Of a stretch of 7,397 nucleotides of DNA, positions 1 to 6,504 are shown piece after piece (the stretch's first letter is position 1; the number at the start of each line of letters is the position of its first letter). The stretch covers positions 1-7,397 of the forward strand of contig JAJRSQ010000107.1 in NCBI GenBank assembly GCA_024278725.1, in the 5' to 3' direction. The notes below the pieces were generated by a model. It saw only the letters and a program-made list of their open reading frames with translations, made no database searches and was not told the origin of the DNA. The stretch comes from Chloroflexota bacterium (GTDB lineage: Bacteria > Chloroflexota > Anaerolineae > 4572-78). The position numbers and the translations under genes are program-made.

Positions 1-573
1 CCGCGCACGGGCAAGCGCCCGTATGCCGTGCTGCAACTTCGACAGGATAATCTGGCGGGGTCGCTGTACAATTTGGTCGGGTTTCAGACCAACCTCAAAT
101 GGGGCGAGCAAAAGCGGATTTTCCGTATGATCCCCGGTTTGCAGAACGCCGAATTTGTGCGCTACGGGCAGATGCACCGCAACACATACATCAACGCGCC
201 CGCGCTCATCCGCGACACATTGCAGTGGCGCACCCGCGACGACCTTTTTTTCGCCGGGCAGATTGTGGGCTTCGAGGGCTATGTCGGCAATATCGGCTCC
301 GGGCTGTTGGCGGGGATGAACGCCGCCCGGTTGGCGCAGGGGAAACCGCCGGTGACATTTCCCAAAACAACCATGCTCGGCGCGCTGGCGCATTATATTT
401 CGCACGCCGAACCGAAGGATTTCCAGCCGATGAAAGCCAATTTCGGCATTTTGCCCCCCTTCGTGCCGAAAATCCGCAAAAAAAGGGAACGCTATCAGGC
501 GTATGCCGACCGCGCGCTGGCGGCATTGGAAGAGACCATCGCCACGCACGAATTGCCGGTGGGCGCGCTGTGA
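1..573 (+). CDS. trmFO: TrmFO, folate/FAD-dependent tRNA (uracil-54-C5)-methyltransferase, C-terminal part
   Basis: The frame is open from base 1, so the gene begins upstream; 190 residues are visible, against roughly 440 in the full family. TrmFO makes ribothymidine at position 54 of the tRNA T-loop, using 5,10-methylenetetrahydrofolate as carbon donor and reduced FAD, in the cytoplasm. The visible part matches the family's C-terminal half closely: TGKRPYAVLQLRQDN, SLYNLVGFQTNLKWGEQ, IPGLQNAEFVRYGQMHRNTY, DDLFFAGQIVGFEGYVGN, SGLLAGMNAARL, and near the end FQPMKANFGILPP followed by a basic KIRKKRER tail. The GxxGYVxxxxSGLLAGxNAAR stretch is the conserved FAD-contacting C-terminal element (family knowledge). 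The N-terminal Rossmann glycine motif is outside the window. The TGA stop overlaps the GTG start of the kinase gene by 4 nt, suggesting co-transcription and coupled translation. Identification is secure. Confidence 0.97.
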   Translation, partial: PRTGKRPYAVLQLRQDNLAGSLYNLVGFQTNLKWGEQKRIFRMIPGLQNAEFVRYGQMHRNTYINAPALIRDTLQWRTRDDLFFAGQIVGFEGYVGNIGSGLLAGMNAARLAQGKPPVTFPKTTMLGALAHYISHAEPKDFQPMKANFGILPPFVPKIRKKRERYQAYADRALAALEETIATHELPVGAL

Positions 574-1715
574 AAAATCTCGCGCTCGCCTTTTGGCTGG
601 AACACTGCGCCGATTTTGTGGCGGAATTGAACGACCCGTTCGCCCCGGCGATGTTCGAGGGGGTACTGCAAGCCGTCGCCACGGGCGACCCGGCGTTGCT
701 CCGTTCGGTGATGGCAGATGTGCGCGAGCAATCGCCGCCGCCCGTGGCAGCCGCGCTCAACAGTCTGTATTTCATCAAAATGATTATCTGGCACCGGCTG
801 GATGCGGAACTGGAGCCGGACAAAACGTGGGATTTCATGCTTGTTCTGGAAATGGTTTTTCAGGATGGATTGCAGGCGTTGCTGGCGGGGGATGCCGTCG
901 CCCCCGTGCCGACCGATGATGCCGAATCGGGGCAGGTGATGGCATATGCCGCCGAGCTGGCGCGGGCGAATCGGGAATTGGCGCGGCTGGAAAAAGCCCG
1001 CACCGATTTCATCAGCATTGCGGCGCACGAGCTGAAAACGCCGCTCACGGTGCTGCAGGGCTATGTGGACATGCTCCGCGAAAACGACCTCACGGTGCTG
1101 GCGCAGGCGGGCACGGGGATTGTGCGCGGGCTGGACAAAGGGACGCAGCGCATGGCGACCATCGTCAACGATTTGCTGGATGTGTCCGCGCTGGAGACGG
1201 ACACCCTGACGCTGAATTTTGAAACGGTGTCGGTTGAATCGCTGGTGCGGATGGCGGCGCGGCAGGTGCAGGAACTTGCCAAAACGCGACAGCACCGCTA
1301 TACCATCACCATCGCGCCGGATGTGCCCCCGCTTTTCACCGACCCGGCGCGACTGCACCAGATTCTGCACCACCTGCTCACCAACGCGGTGAAATTCACC
1401 CCCAACGGCGGCGCAATCAGCGTGACGGTGGCGCGGCGCGAATCTGAGGTGCGGATAACGGTGGTGGACACCGGCATCGGCATTTCACCGGAAGACCGCG
1501 AGCATATTTTCGACAAATTTTATCGGGTGGGGGTGGCGGATTTGCACTCCACCGGCGCGGTAAAATTCAAAGGCGGCGGCATCGGGCTGGGATTGGCGAT
1601 TGCGCGGGGCGTCGCCCGTGCGTTGGGCGGCGATTTGTGGGCGCAGAGTCCCGGTTACGATGAAGTGAACTGTCCCGGCAGCACCTTCACCGTGACATTG
1701 CCACTGAGCCGGTGA
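570..1715 (+). CDS. Soluble sensor histidine kinase (HisKA-HATPase_c), apparently orphan
   Basis: A 381-residue two-component kinase expected to autophosphorylate a histidine and pass the phosphate to an unseen response regulator. The visible order is: a probably helical N-terminal region (about 1-120) that I do not recognise; a charged helical linker (about 122-145); the H-box AAHELKTPL with phospho-acceptor His153; the N-box with Asn272 (LLTNAVKFTPNGG); the G1-box DTGIG with Asp300; the F-box FDKFYR from Phe314; and the G2-box GGGIGLGLA at 335-343. The ATP lid carries LHSTGAVKFKGGG, and the C-terminus has SPGYDEVNCPGSTF; I associate both with Chloroflexota kinases. There is no signal peptide or membrane segment, so it should sense a cytoplasmic or peripheral cue. 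I chose GTG at 570 because it overlaps the trmFO stop, has a weak GGTGGG six bases upstream, and the open frame further upstream only reads through trmFO out of frame. No response regulator gene lies nearby. The kinase assignment is sure; its signal and partner are unknown. Confidence 0.95.
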   Translation: MKNLALAFWLEHCADFVAELNDPFAPAMFEGVLQAVATGDPALLRSVMADVREQSPPPVAAALNSLYFIKMIIWHRLDAELEPDKTWDFMLVLEMVFQDGLQALLAGDAVAPVPTDDAESGQVMAYAAELARANRELARLEKARTDFISIAAHELKTPLTVLQGYVDMLRENDLTVLAQAGTGIVRGLDKGTQRMATIVNDLLDVSALETDTLTLNFETVSVESLVRMAARQVQELAKTRQHRYTITIAPDVPPLFTDPARLHQILHHLLTNAVKFTPNGGAISVTVARRESEVRITVVDTGIGISPEDREHIFDKFYRVGVADLHSTGAVKFKGGGIGLGLAIARGVARALGGDLWAQSPGYDEVNCPGSTFTVTLPLSR

Positions 1716-1780
1716 TTGGTTGTTGGAGATTTGTTATTTGCGACACGTGAAAACTGACCGCTGATTGCTGTTTCGCAATT

Positions 1781-1802
1781 TTTGCATTTTTAACTTTGCA
1801 TT
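1781..1802 (+). repeat. Short direct repeat TTTGCATT x2 ahead of the aminotransferase gene
   Basis: The 98-nt gap between the kinase and the aminotransferase holds two exact copies of TTTGCATT, at 1781-1788 and 1795-1802, offset by 14 bp in an AT-rich stretch just upstream of the Shine-Dalgarno site. They could be a regulator half-site pair or a chance product of the T-rich sequence. I see no convincing -35/-10 pair or terminator in this gap, so whether the aminotransferase has its own promoter is unresolved. Confidence 0.25.
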
Positions 1803-1803
1803 C

Positions 1804-1809
1804 AGGAGG
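1804..1809 (+). promoter_or_regulatory. Shine-Dalgarno site AGGAGG of the aminotransferase gene
   Basis: A consensus AGGAGG lies 4 nt before ATG 1814. It fixes the start there rather than at the in-frame ATG at 1796, which lies upstream of the site and would add six residues unlike the family's N-terminus. Confidence 0.85.
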
Positions 1810-1813
1810 AACC

Positions 1814-2980
1814 ATGACCCTTTCCCCATCAGAAAGAGTTTCATCCATCCCCCCCTATGCGTTTGCCAGTTTGGCGACCAAGTTGAACGCAATGGTTGCC
1901 GCCGGTACCGATGTCATCCGGCTGGATATGGGCAACCCCGACCTGCCCCCCGCGCCGCACATTGTGGACGCGCTGGTGGCGAGCTGTCGCCGCGACGATA
2001 CGCACGGGTACGGCGGCTATTTCGGCATTCCGGCGTTCCGACAGGCAATTGCCGATTATTATGAACGACGGTTCGGCGTCGTGCTGGATGTCAAAACCGA
2101 ACTTTCTCCGCTCATCGGCTCAAAAGAAGGACTGGCGAATCTCAATTTGGCGTGGCTCGACCCCGGCGACATCGCGCTGGTTCCCGACCCCGGATATCTG
2201 ACCTACGGGATGGGTCCGCTGCTGGCGAATGCCGAGGTGGTGCGCTTTGATTTGAAAGCGGAGAACAATTGGCAGCCCGATTTCGACAGTATTCCCGTTG
2301 AGGTGGCGCGGCGGGCGCGGCTGTTGTGGCTGAACTATCCCAACAATCCCACCGGCGCACTGGGGGATGAGGGGTTGTTCCGGCGGGCGATTGATTTTTG
2401 TCGCCGATATGACATCCTGCTGTGCCATGATAACCCGTACAGCGACATCACTTTTGACGGCTACCGCGCGCCGAGCATTCTGGCGATTCCCGGCGCGAAA
2501 GAGGTGGCGATTGAATTCAATTCGCTGTCGAAAAGCCACAATCTGGCGGGCTGGCGGCTGGGGATGGCGGTGGGGAATGCCACTGCCATCAAAGCGCTGG
2601 CGACCGTGAAAACCCAAATTGATACCGGGCTGGCGATTCCCGTGCAGCAAATGGCGATTGCCGCGCTCACGGGCGACCAATCGTGGGTGGCGGAACGGAA
2701 CGCGGAATATCAGCGCCGCCGCGACATTGCCGTGGCGGGATTGCGCGCACTGGGGTTGGACGCTGCGCCGCCGAAAGCGACGCTCTACATTTGGTTCCCC
2801 GTGCCGCACGGGTTCACGGATGTGACGTTCCACGAGAAAATTTTGGTGGATACGGGTGTTTCCATCGCCCCCGGTTCCATTTATGGCGAAAACGGGCGCG
2901 GTTGGATGCGGCTTTCCATCAGCACCCCCACCGCGCGGCTGGAAGAAGCGATGGCACGCCTCAAAACGGTGCGATGGTGA
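1814..2980 (+). CDS. Class I/II PLP-dependent aminotransferase, LL-diaminopimelate aminotransferase-like
   Basis: A 388-residue fold-type I aminotransferase of normal family length. Visible landmarks are the N-terminal substrate segment (IPPYAF, then DMGNPDLPPAPH), GYGGYFGIPAFRQAIADYY, LSPLIGSKEGLANL, the PDPGYLTY segment, NYPNNPTGA with PLP-contacting Asn178, HDNPYSDI with Asp206 (pyridine nitrogen partner) and Tyr209, the Schiff-base lysine Lys240 in SLSKSHNLAGWR, and Arg366 in GWMRLSIS for the substrate carboxylate. The spacing, the GSKEG motif and SLSKSHNLAGWRLGMAVGNA resemble the DapL group, which converts tetrahydrodipicolinate and glutamate to LL-diaminopimelate and 2-oxoglutarate on the way to lysine and peptidoglycan. 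Related alanine or broad-specificity aminotransferases share these motifs, so the substrate is inferred. No other lysine-pathway gene is in view. Its stop lies only 3 nt from the end of the convergent vapC. Confidence 0.93.
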   Translation: MTLSPSERVSSIPPYAFASLATKLNAMVAAGTDVIRLDMGNPDLPPAPHIVDALVASCRRDDTHGYGGYFGIPAFRQAIADYYERRFGVVLDVKTELSPLIGSKEGLANLNLAWLDPGDIALVPDPGYLTYGMGPLLANAEVVRFDLKAENNWQPDFDSIPVEVARRARLLWLNYPNNPTGALGDEGLFRRAIDFCRRYDILLCHDNPYSDITFDGYRAPSILAIPGAKEVAIEFNSLSKSHNLAGWRLGMAVGNATAIKALATVKTQIDTGLAIPVQQMAIAALTGDQSWVAERNAEYQRRRDIAVAGLRALGLDAAPPKATLYIWFPVPHGFTDVTFHEKILVDTGVSIAPGSIYGENGRGWMRLSISTPTARLEEAMARLKTVRW

Positions 2981-2983
2981 GAA

Positions 2984-3355
2984 CTATTTTTCGATGTACT
3001 GTACGTTGGGCAAACCTTTAAAATCAATATCCTGCGTCCATACGGTTGCCTGATGTCGCTGTGCCGTGGCAAGAATCAAGCTATCCGCCATCGGTAGTTT
3101 TAAGTTAACCGATAATTTTGCTGCGGAAAGCGCCAATTCTGCATCAATGTCAATCAGCGTGCTTTGCATCATGATTGCAATGGCTTGTAAAGCGTCGCTT
3201 TCATCGCGTTGTTGCAAAATCCGTTTAAAAACTTCGTAAATGGTGACAATGGGGACAATTAATTCGGCGGGGTTTTCGATGACCGGCGCGAAAAAACCGG
3301 CATTGGGCGCGTCGGCAAAATATTCCAGCCAACCGGAAGAGTCGATGATGTTCAT
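2984..3355 (-). CDS. vapC: VapC-type PIN-domain ribonuclease toxin
   Basis: A 123-residue protein spanning one PIN domain, the usual size of VapC toxins. These are Mg-dependent endoribonucleases that cut tRNA or rRNA and halt growth when the antitoxin is lost (family knowledge). The expected acidic metal-binding residues are all present: Asp5 in IIDSSGWLEYF, Glu41 in TIYEVFKRIL, Asp91 in LPMADSLILATA, and Asp109 (with Asp111) in TQDIDF. The toxin therefore looks intact and catalytically competent. The start codon overlaps the vapB stop as ATGA, and a strong Shine-Dalgarno lies inside the vapB tail, as in typical vapBC operons. The two sampled lines of this gene are 40 and 47% GC, against 62-67% in sampled neighbouring genes, which suggests separate acquisition. 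The RNA target cannot be told from the sequence. Confidence 0.95.
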   Translation of the reverse strand: MNIIDSSGWLEYFADAPNAGFFAPVIENPAELIVPIVTIYEVFKRILQQRDESDALQAIAIMMQSTLIDIDAELALSAAKLSVNLKLPMADSLILATAQRHQATVWTQDIDFKGLPNVQYIEK

Positions 3356-3558
3356 AGCCGATCAACCTCCCGTGCGATGGTGGTGTCAATGCCTTTGAGG
3401 AACCCACGGGCTTGTTCGGCGGGCTTGATGGGGATGAGTTCGATGCGGTTTTGGTGCAGGATTACCTGAATTTTTTGTCCCGGCTGTAAATTTAGGGGGA
3501 CGCGAATAGATTTTGGGATAATAATTTGGTATTTTGGTGAAATAGTTACGGTTTTCAT
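3352..3558 (-). CDS. vapB: VapB antitoxin with AbrB/SpoVT swapped-hairpin DNA-binding domain
   Basis: A 68-residue antitoxin. Residues about 2-44 form an AbrB/MazE-type swapped-hairpin DNA-binding domain (VTISPKYQIIIPKSIRVPL, then LQPGQKIQVI and RIELIPI). Residues about 50-68, ARGFLKGIDTTIAREVDRL, form the acidic/amphipathic tail that usually wraps the PIN toxin. By family knowledge it should neutralise VapC by direct binding, and the complex should repress its own promoter. I chose ATG 3558 because the domain begins there, a Shine-Dalgarno-like AAGGCGAG lies just upstream (plus-strand 3565-3572), and the sigma70 promoter sits 30-60 nt upstream. A much longer in-frame reading extends upstream to 4209 through the antisense of the methyltransferase gene and is an artefact. 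It overlaps vapC by 4 nt. Confidence 0.95.
   Translation of the reverse strand: MKTVTISPKYQIIIPKSIRVPLNLQPGQKIQVILHQNRIELIPIKPAEQARGFLKGIDTTIAREVDRL
3366..3371 (-). promoter_or_regulatory. Shine-Dalgarno site GGGAGG of vapC inside the vapB 3' end
   Basis: Read on the minus strand, GGGAGGT lies 10 nt before the vapC ATG and within the last codons of vapB. With the 4-nt ATGA overlap it means vapC can be translated by re-initiation or independently. It supports ATG at 3355 as the toxin start. Confidence 0.7.
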
Positions 3559-3575
3559 ACGAATCTCGCCTTGAA

Positions 3576-3596
3576 ATATATTTTGTAAAATTATAT
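3576..3596. promoter_or_regulatory. AT-rich near-palindrome over the vapBC -10 region, candidate VapBC operator
   Basis: ATATA-TTTT-GT-AAAA-T-TATAT forms an inverted repeat with a 2-bp centre and one bulged base. It covers the minus-strand -10 hexamer and the expected transcription start. An autoregulating AbrB-type antitoxin typically binds such a site, so it is the best operator candidate. AT-rich DNA gives weak palindromes by chance, so this is only moderately supported. Confidence 0.45.
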
Positions 3597-3618
3597 CAGT
3601 TTTGAAGTGTTGAATCAA
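3590..3618 (-). promoter_or_regulatory. Sigma70-type promoter of vapBC
   Basis: On the minus strand, TTGATT (plus-strand 3613-3618) and a perfect TATAAT (3590-3595) are separated by exactly 17 bp. Transcription would start near 3583, giving a leader of about 25 nt to vapB. The -35 box is only 7 bp from the start codon of the divergent methyltransferase gene, so occupancy here could affect both directions. Confidence 0.8.
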
Positions 3619-3625
3619 ACGTGCG

Positions 3626-4450
3626 ATGATAACATCTACCAAAAATCGGAAAATAATTGACCTGCGGAAACTTTCGCAGCGGAAACACCGCCGCGCCCAA
3701 AATCGTTTCGTGGTCGAAGGGTTGCAACTGCTCACAATGGCGGTGGATGCGGGGCACACCCCGTTGGAGGTGTTTTTCTGCGAAGAGTGTTTCGCCGGTG
3801 AGACCGCGCCTGCACTGCTGCAAAAACTGCGCGATGCGGGCGGCGCGCTCAATCCCGTCAGTTCGGCGGTGATGCACGCCATCTCCGAGCGGGATGCGCC
3901 GCAGGGCATTGTGGCGACCTTCCCCCTGTTTTCTGCCGAGCCGGGCACTGTGCTGGCGGAAAATACCGCGCCCGCCGCGCTCTTCATCCTGCTCGACCGC
4001 CTGCAAGACCCCGGCAATCTGGGGACGCTCATCCGCACCGCCGATGCGGCGGGGGCGAGCGCCGTCATCATGCTGGAACCGTGTGTGGACGCCTTCGACC
4101 CCAAAACCGTGCGCGGGAGCATGGGTTCGCTGTTCACCATCCCCCTGATTTCCGCCGGAGACCTTTCCGCATTGACCGCCGCTCTGCGTGCCGCCGACAT
4201 CAAAATCACCGGCGCGGACGGCTACCGGGGCGAATATCCGTGGCTGCCCGAAAATGAGGCGCTGCGCGGGCGGGTGGCGTTGGTTTTGGGCAACGAAGCG
4301 CGCGGTTTGAGCCAAGACCTCCGCGCGGAACTGACCCATTGGGTGCGCCTGCCGCTGTTGGGCAACGCCGAAAGCCTCAATGTTGCCATCGCCGGGGGAG
4401 TGCTGATGTATCAATGGGTGGAACAAAATCGCCGGATGCTGCAAATTTGA
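3626..4450 (+). CDS. SpoU/TrmH-family RNA 2'-O-methyltransferase
   Basis: A 274-residue SPOUT methyltransferase that should transfer a methyl group from SAM to a ribose 2'-OH in rRNA or tRNA. The N-terminus has the SpoU substrate-binding pattern (MITSTKNRKIIDLRKL, RKHRRAQNRFVVEGLQLL). The catalytic domain shows motif 1 DRLQDPGNLGTLIRTADAAG (Asp128, Asn131, and the Arg-Thr pair that follows), motif 2 VLGNEARGL (Asn223, Glu224) and the knot motif 3 LPLLGNAESLNVAIAGG (Asn247, Glu249, Ser250, Asn252). These are the residues expected of an active enzyme. I chose ATG 3626 because MITSxxNxKI is the usual family N-terminus, although no Shine-Dalgarno is visible upstream. An RlmB/TsnR/RlmP-like 23S rRNA target is likely, but the nucleotide cannot be assigned, so no symbol is given. 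It diverges from vapBC, and its own promoter is unclear: TTGAAA (3571) with TATATC (3592) at 15-bp spacing is only a weak candidate. Confidence 0.93.
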   Translation: MITSTKNRKIIDLRKLSQRKHRRAQNRFVVEGLQLLTMAVDAGHTPLEVFFCEECFAGETAPALLQKLRDAGGALNPVSSAVMHAISERDAPQGIVATFPLFSAEPGTVLAENTAPAALFILLDRLQDPGNLGTLIRTADAAGASAVIMLEPCVDAFDPKTVRGSMGSLFTIPLISAGDLSALTAALRAADIKITGADGYRGEYPWLPENEALRGRVALVLGNEARGLSQDLRAELTHWVRLPLLGNAESLNVAIAGGVLMYQWVEQNRRMLQI

Positions 4451-4480
4451 TTGTTCAAATTTCCCATAACGATGTATAAT
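4451..4480 (+). promoter_or_regulatory. Sigma70-type promoter of dnaG-rpoD
   Basis: Directly after the methyltransferase stop, TTGTTC (4451-4456) is followed after 18 bp by a perfect TATAAT (4475-4480). The start would be near 4487, giving a leader of about 30 nt to the dnaG ATG. The -10 box is strong and the -35 weak. The 67-nt gap contains no hairpin-plus-T-run terminator, so read-through from the methyltransferase gene is possible. Confidence 0.7.
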
Positions 4481-4500
4481 TTTCATACGAGATTTTTTGG

Positions 4501-4506
4501 GAAGGA
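4501..4506 (+). promoter_or_regulatory. Shine-Dalgarno site GAAGGA of dnaG
   Basis: GAAGGA lies 11 nt before ATG 4518. It favours that start over the in-frame TTG at 4497, which precedes the site and would add seven residues ahead of the usual primase N-terminus. Confidence 0.6.
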
Positions 4507-4517
4507 TAATCAGCTTC

Positions 4518-6494
4518 ATGAGCGCTGCCGCAGAAGTCAAAGAACGACTGAATATCGTTGATGTCGTTTCGCCATATGTCCCTTCATTAAAAAAAGCGGG
4601 TAAAGTGTATAAAGGGCTGTGCCCGTTTCATACGGAAAAAACGCCATCGTTTGTGGTCTATGAATCGACCCAAACGTGGCGCTGTTTTGGCACGTGCGGC
4701 GAAGGCGGCGACGTGTTCAATTTTATGATGAAGGCGGAGGGCTATGATTTTGTTGAGGCGCTGAAGGTTCTGGCGGCGAAAGCGGGGGTGGTACTGGAAA
4801 AACGCACCCCGCAAGCCGAAGCCGCCGATAAACAGCGCAAAAAACTGCTGGAGATTGTCGCGGTGGCGGCGCAATTTTTTCACAAGCAACTGCTGGAATC
4901 GCCCTCGGCGCAATTTGCCCGCGATTACGTGGCTCGGCGCGAATTGGGCAGAGAGACCATCTCGAAGTTTCAGTTGGGTTACGCACCGAATCAGCGGGAT
5001 GCGCTGAAATCTGCGCTGCTGAAGCGGGGTTACGCCGAAAAAGACCTGGAAGCTGCCGGTCTGCTGGTGACCAAAGAGAATGCCCCCAGCATCGACCGTT
5101 TCCGCAACCGGTTCGTGGTTCCCATTCGTGACATTCGCGGGCGGGTGGTTGGTTTTGGGGCGCGCGCGCTGAAAGATGGCTTCGGTCCTAAATATCTGAA
5201 CTCGCCGCAAAGCAATATTTTCAACAAAAGTGAGGTGCTTTTCGGGCTGGATGTTGCCAAAAGTGCCATTCGGGAAAAAAACCGGGTGGTGATTGTGGAA
5301 GGGTATATGGACGCGCTGCAGGCGCACGAGCGTGGTTTTGCGAATGTGGTGGCGCAAATGGGGACAGCGCTCACCGAGCCGCAGCTCAAGCAGCTCAAAC
5401 GCTTCACCGATACCTTTGTGCTGGCGCTCGATGCGGACAGCGCGGGCGATGCCGCCACGCTACGCGGCATCAACGTGGCGCGGGGCGTCCTCTCGGATGC
5501 GGTGGTTGCCGTGCCCACCATGCGGGGGACGGTGCAGTTGGAGGGCAAACTCAATGCCGATATTCGCGTGGCGACGATGCCCCTCGGCAAAGACCCCGAT
5601 GATGTGCTGAAAACCGACCCCGCGCTGTGGGAAAAAACCATCGCCGAAGCGCAGCCACTGGTGGATTATTACATCCACGCCATCACTGCCGATTTGGATT
5701 TGAATGAAGCCAAAGGGAAAAGCGCGGCGGTTCAGCGCATCATTCCGGTCATCAAAGAAATTCCCGGTGCGGTGGAACAGGCGCACTATTTGCAAAAATT
5801 GGCGCGGCTGGTCAAAGTGGATGAGCGCACCCTGCGGGCGGAACTGGAGCGATTTTCCGCCGCAACCAACGCGAAACCCGCCCGGCGGCAGCGTTTTTCA
5901 TCGCCCCCGCCGCCACCGCCATTCCCTGAAGACGGGGAAACGACGAAGCCTGCCCGGCGCGCGGTAAAATCATCAACCCGATTGGAAAACCGCTGTTTGG
6001 GAACTATCATCGCCAAACCGGAACTGCTGTCGTATGTCAATCGGGCGTTGTATGATGTGGGCATTGATGTGCTGGCGGTGAGCGATTTTGCGGATTCGGT
6101 GAATGGCGCGCTATTTTTGGCGGTGAAACAGTGGGCAATCTCTGAAGCGCCCACGCTGGAGAGCTTGATGCCCGTTGTGCCGGAAGAACTGCATGGACAT
6201 TTGGCGACACTGGTATCCTTGTGGCATAATCAACCCGCGATACCGCCGGATGAATCATTGCAGAAAGATTTGCCGAAGATGATTGTGCGGATGCGTCGCC
6301 TGCGTTTGGAAGAGACCATCAAAGAATTGAATATGCTGCAAATTGGTGCGTTGGAAGCTCAAGACCGGGCATTGCTGGCGCGCTGCCAAACCGATATTTC
6401 ACACGCAAAAGCAACCTTGAACGAATTGGACAAAGCCCACGACTCACTCTCGATTATGGGGCGGCGACGATTAGAAGAAAAATATCTGGGATAA
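4518..6494 (+). CDS. dnaG: DNA primase DnaG
   Basis: A 658-residue primase, which makes RNA primers for lagging-strand synthesis and interacts with the replicative helicase. The zinc-binding domain is at 1-100, with VKERLNIVDVVSPYV, GLCPFHTEKTPSF and CFGTCGEGGDVFNFMM; its ligands are Cys35, His38, Cys56 and Cys60. The last two cysteines are separated by three residues instead of the usual two. The RNA-polymerase core follows (DRFRNRFVVPIRDIRGRVVGFGAR, PKYLNSP). The TOPRIM metal site contains Glu261 in VEGYMD, Asp265, then LDADSAGD with Asp305 and Asp307, and GKDPDD with Asp359. A segment at 332-356 between these last two motifs is longer than in the E. coli enzyme. A proline-rich linker (six prolines, 463-468) leads to a diverged C-terminal helicase-interaction domain. 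ATG 4518 gives the standard N-terminus. rpoD follows after 10 nt, so the two are probably one transcript. Confidence 0.97.
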   Translation: MSAAAEVKERLNIVDVVSPYVPSLKKAGKVYKGLCPFHTEKTPSFVVYESTQTWRCFGTCGEGGDVFNFMMKAEGYDFVEALKVLAAKAGVVLEKRTPQAEAADKQRKKLLEIVAVAAQFFHKQLLESPSAQFARDYVARRELGRETISKFQLGYAPNQRDALKSALLKRGYAEKDLEAAGLLVTKENAPSIDRFRNRFVVPIRDIRGRVVGFGARALKDGFGPKYLNSPQSNIFNKSEVLFGLDVAKSAIREKNRVVIVEGYMDALQAHERGFANVVAQMGTALTEPQLKQLKRFTDTFVLALDADSAGDAATLRGINVARGVLSDAVVAVPTMRGTVQLEGKLNADIRVATMPLGKDPDDVLKTDPALWEKTIAEAQPLVDYYIHAITADLDLNEAKGKSAAVQRIIPVIKEIPGAVEQAHYLQKLARLVKVDERTLRAELERFSAATNAKPARRQRFSSPPPPPPFPEDGETTKPARRAVKSSTRLENRCLGTIIAKPELLSYVNRALYDVGIDVLAVSDFADSVNGALFLAVKQWAISEAPTLESLMPVVPEELHGHLATLVSLWHNQPAIPPDESLQKDLPKMIVRMRRLRLEETIKELNMLQIGALEAQDRALLARCQTDISHAKATLNELDKAHDSLSIMGRRRLEEKYLG

Positions 6495-6504
6495 TGTGTA
6501 ACCT

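Noticed and set aside
99..569. Upstream extension of the kinase frame over trmFO
   Set aside because: It reads an Arg/Ala-rich out-of-frame translation of the conserved trmFO sequence and adds no recognisable domain; GTG 570 at the overlap is the sensible start.
495..1373. Long minus-strand open frames across the kinase, aminotransferase and dnaG genes
   Set aside because: They are Arg/His-rich shadows typical of GC-rich coding DNA, with no domains and no ribosome sites, opposite genes of certain identity.
1716..1813. A terminator or promoter in the gap before the aminotransferase gene
   Set aside because: I found no stable hairpin followed by T residues, and the best -35-like TTGCTG at 1765 has no acceptable -10 partner.
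3559..4209. A long minus-strand open frame continuous with vapB, antisense to the methyltransferase gene
   Set aside because: Its upstream part is composition-driven antisense of a well-supported gene on the plus strand; the AbrB domain, Shine-Dalgarno and promoter all place the antitoxin start at 3558.
3552..4490. An 11-bp exact repeat TTTTCATACGA at 3552 (vapB start) and 4480 (dnaG leader)
   Set aside because: Several 11-bp matches are expected by chance in 7.4 kb, and the two copies sit in different functional contexts.
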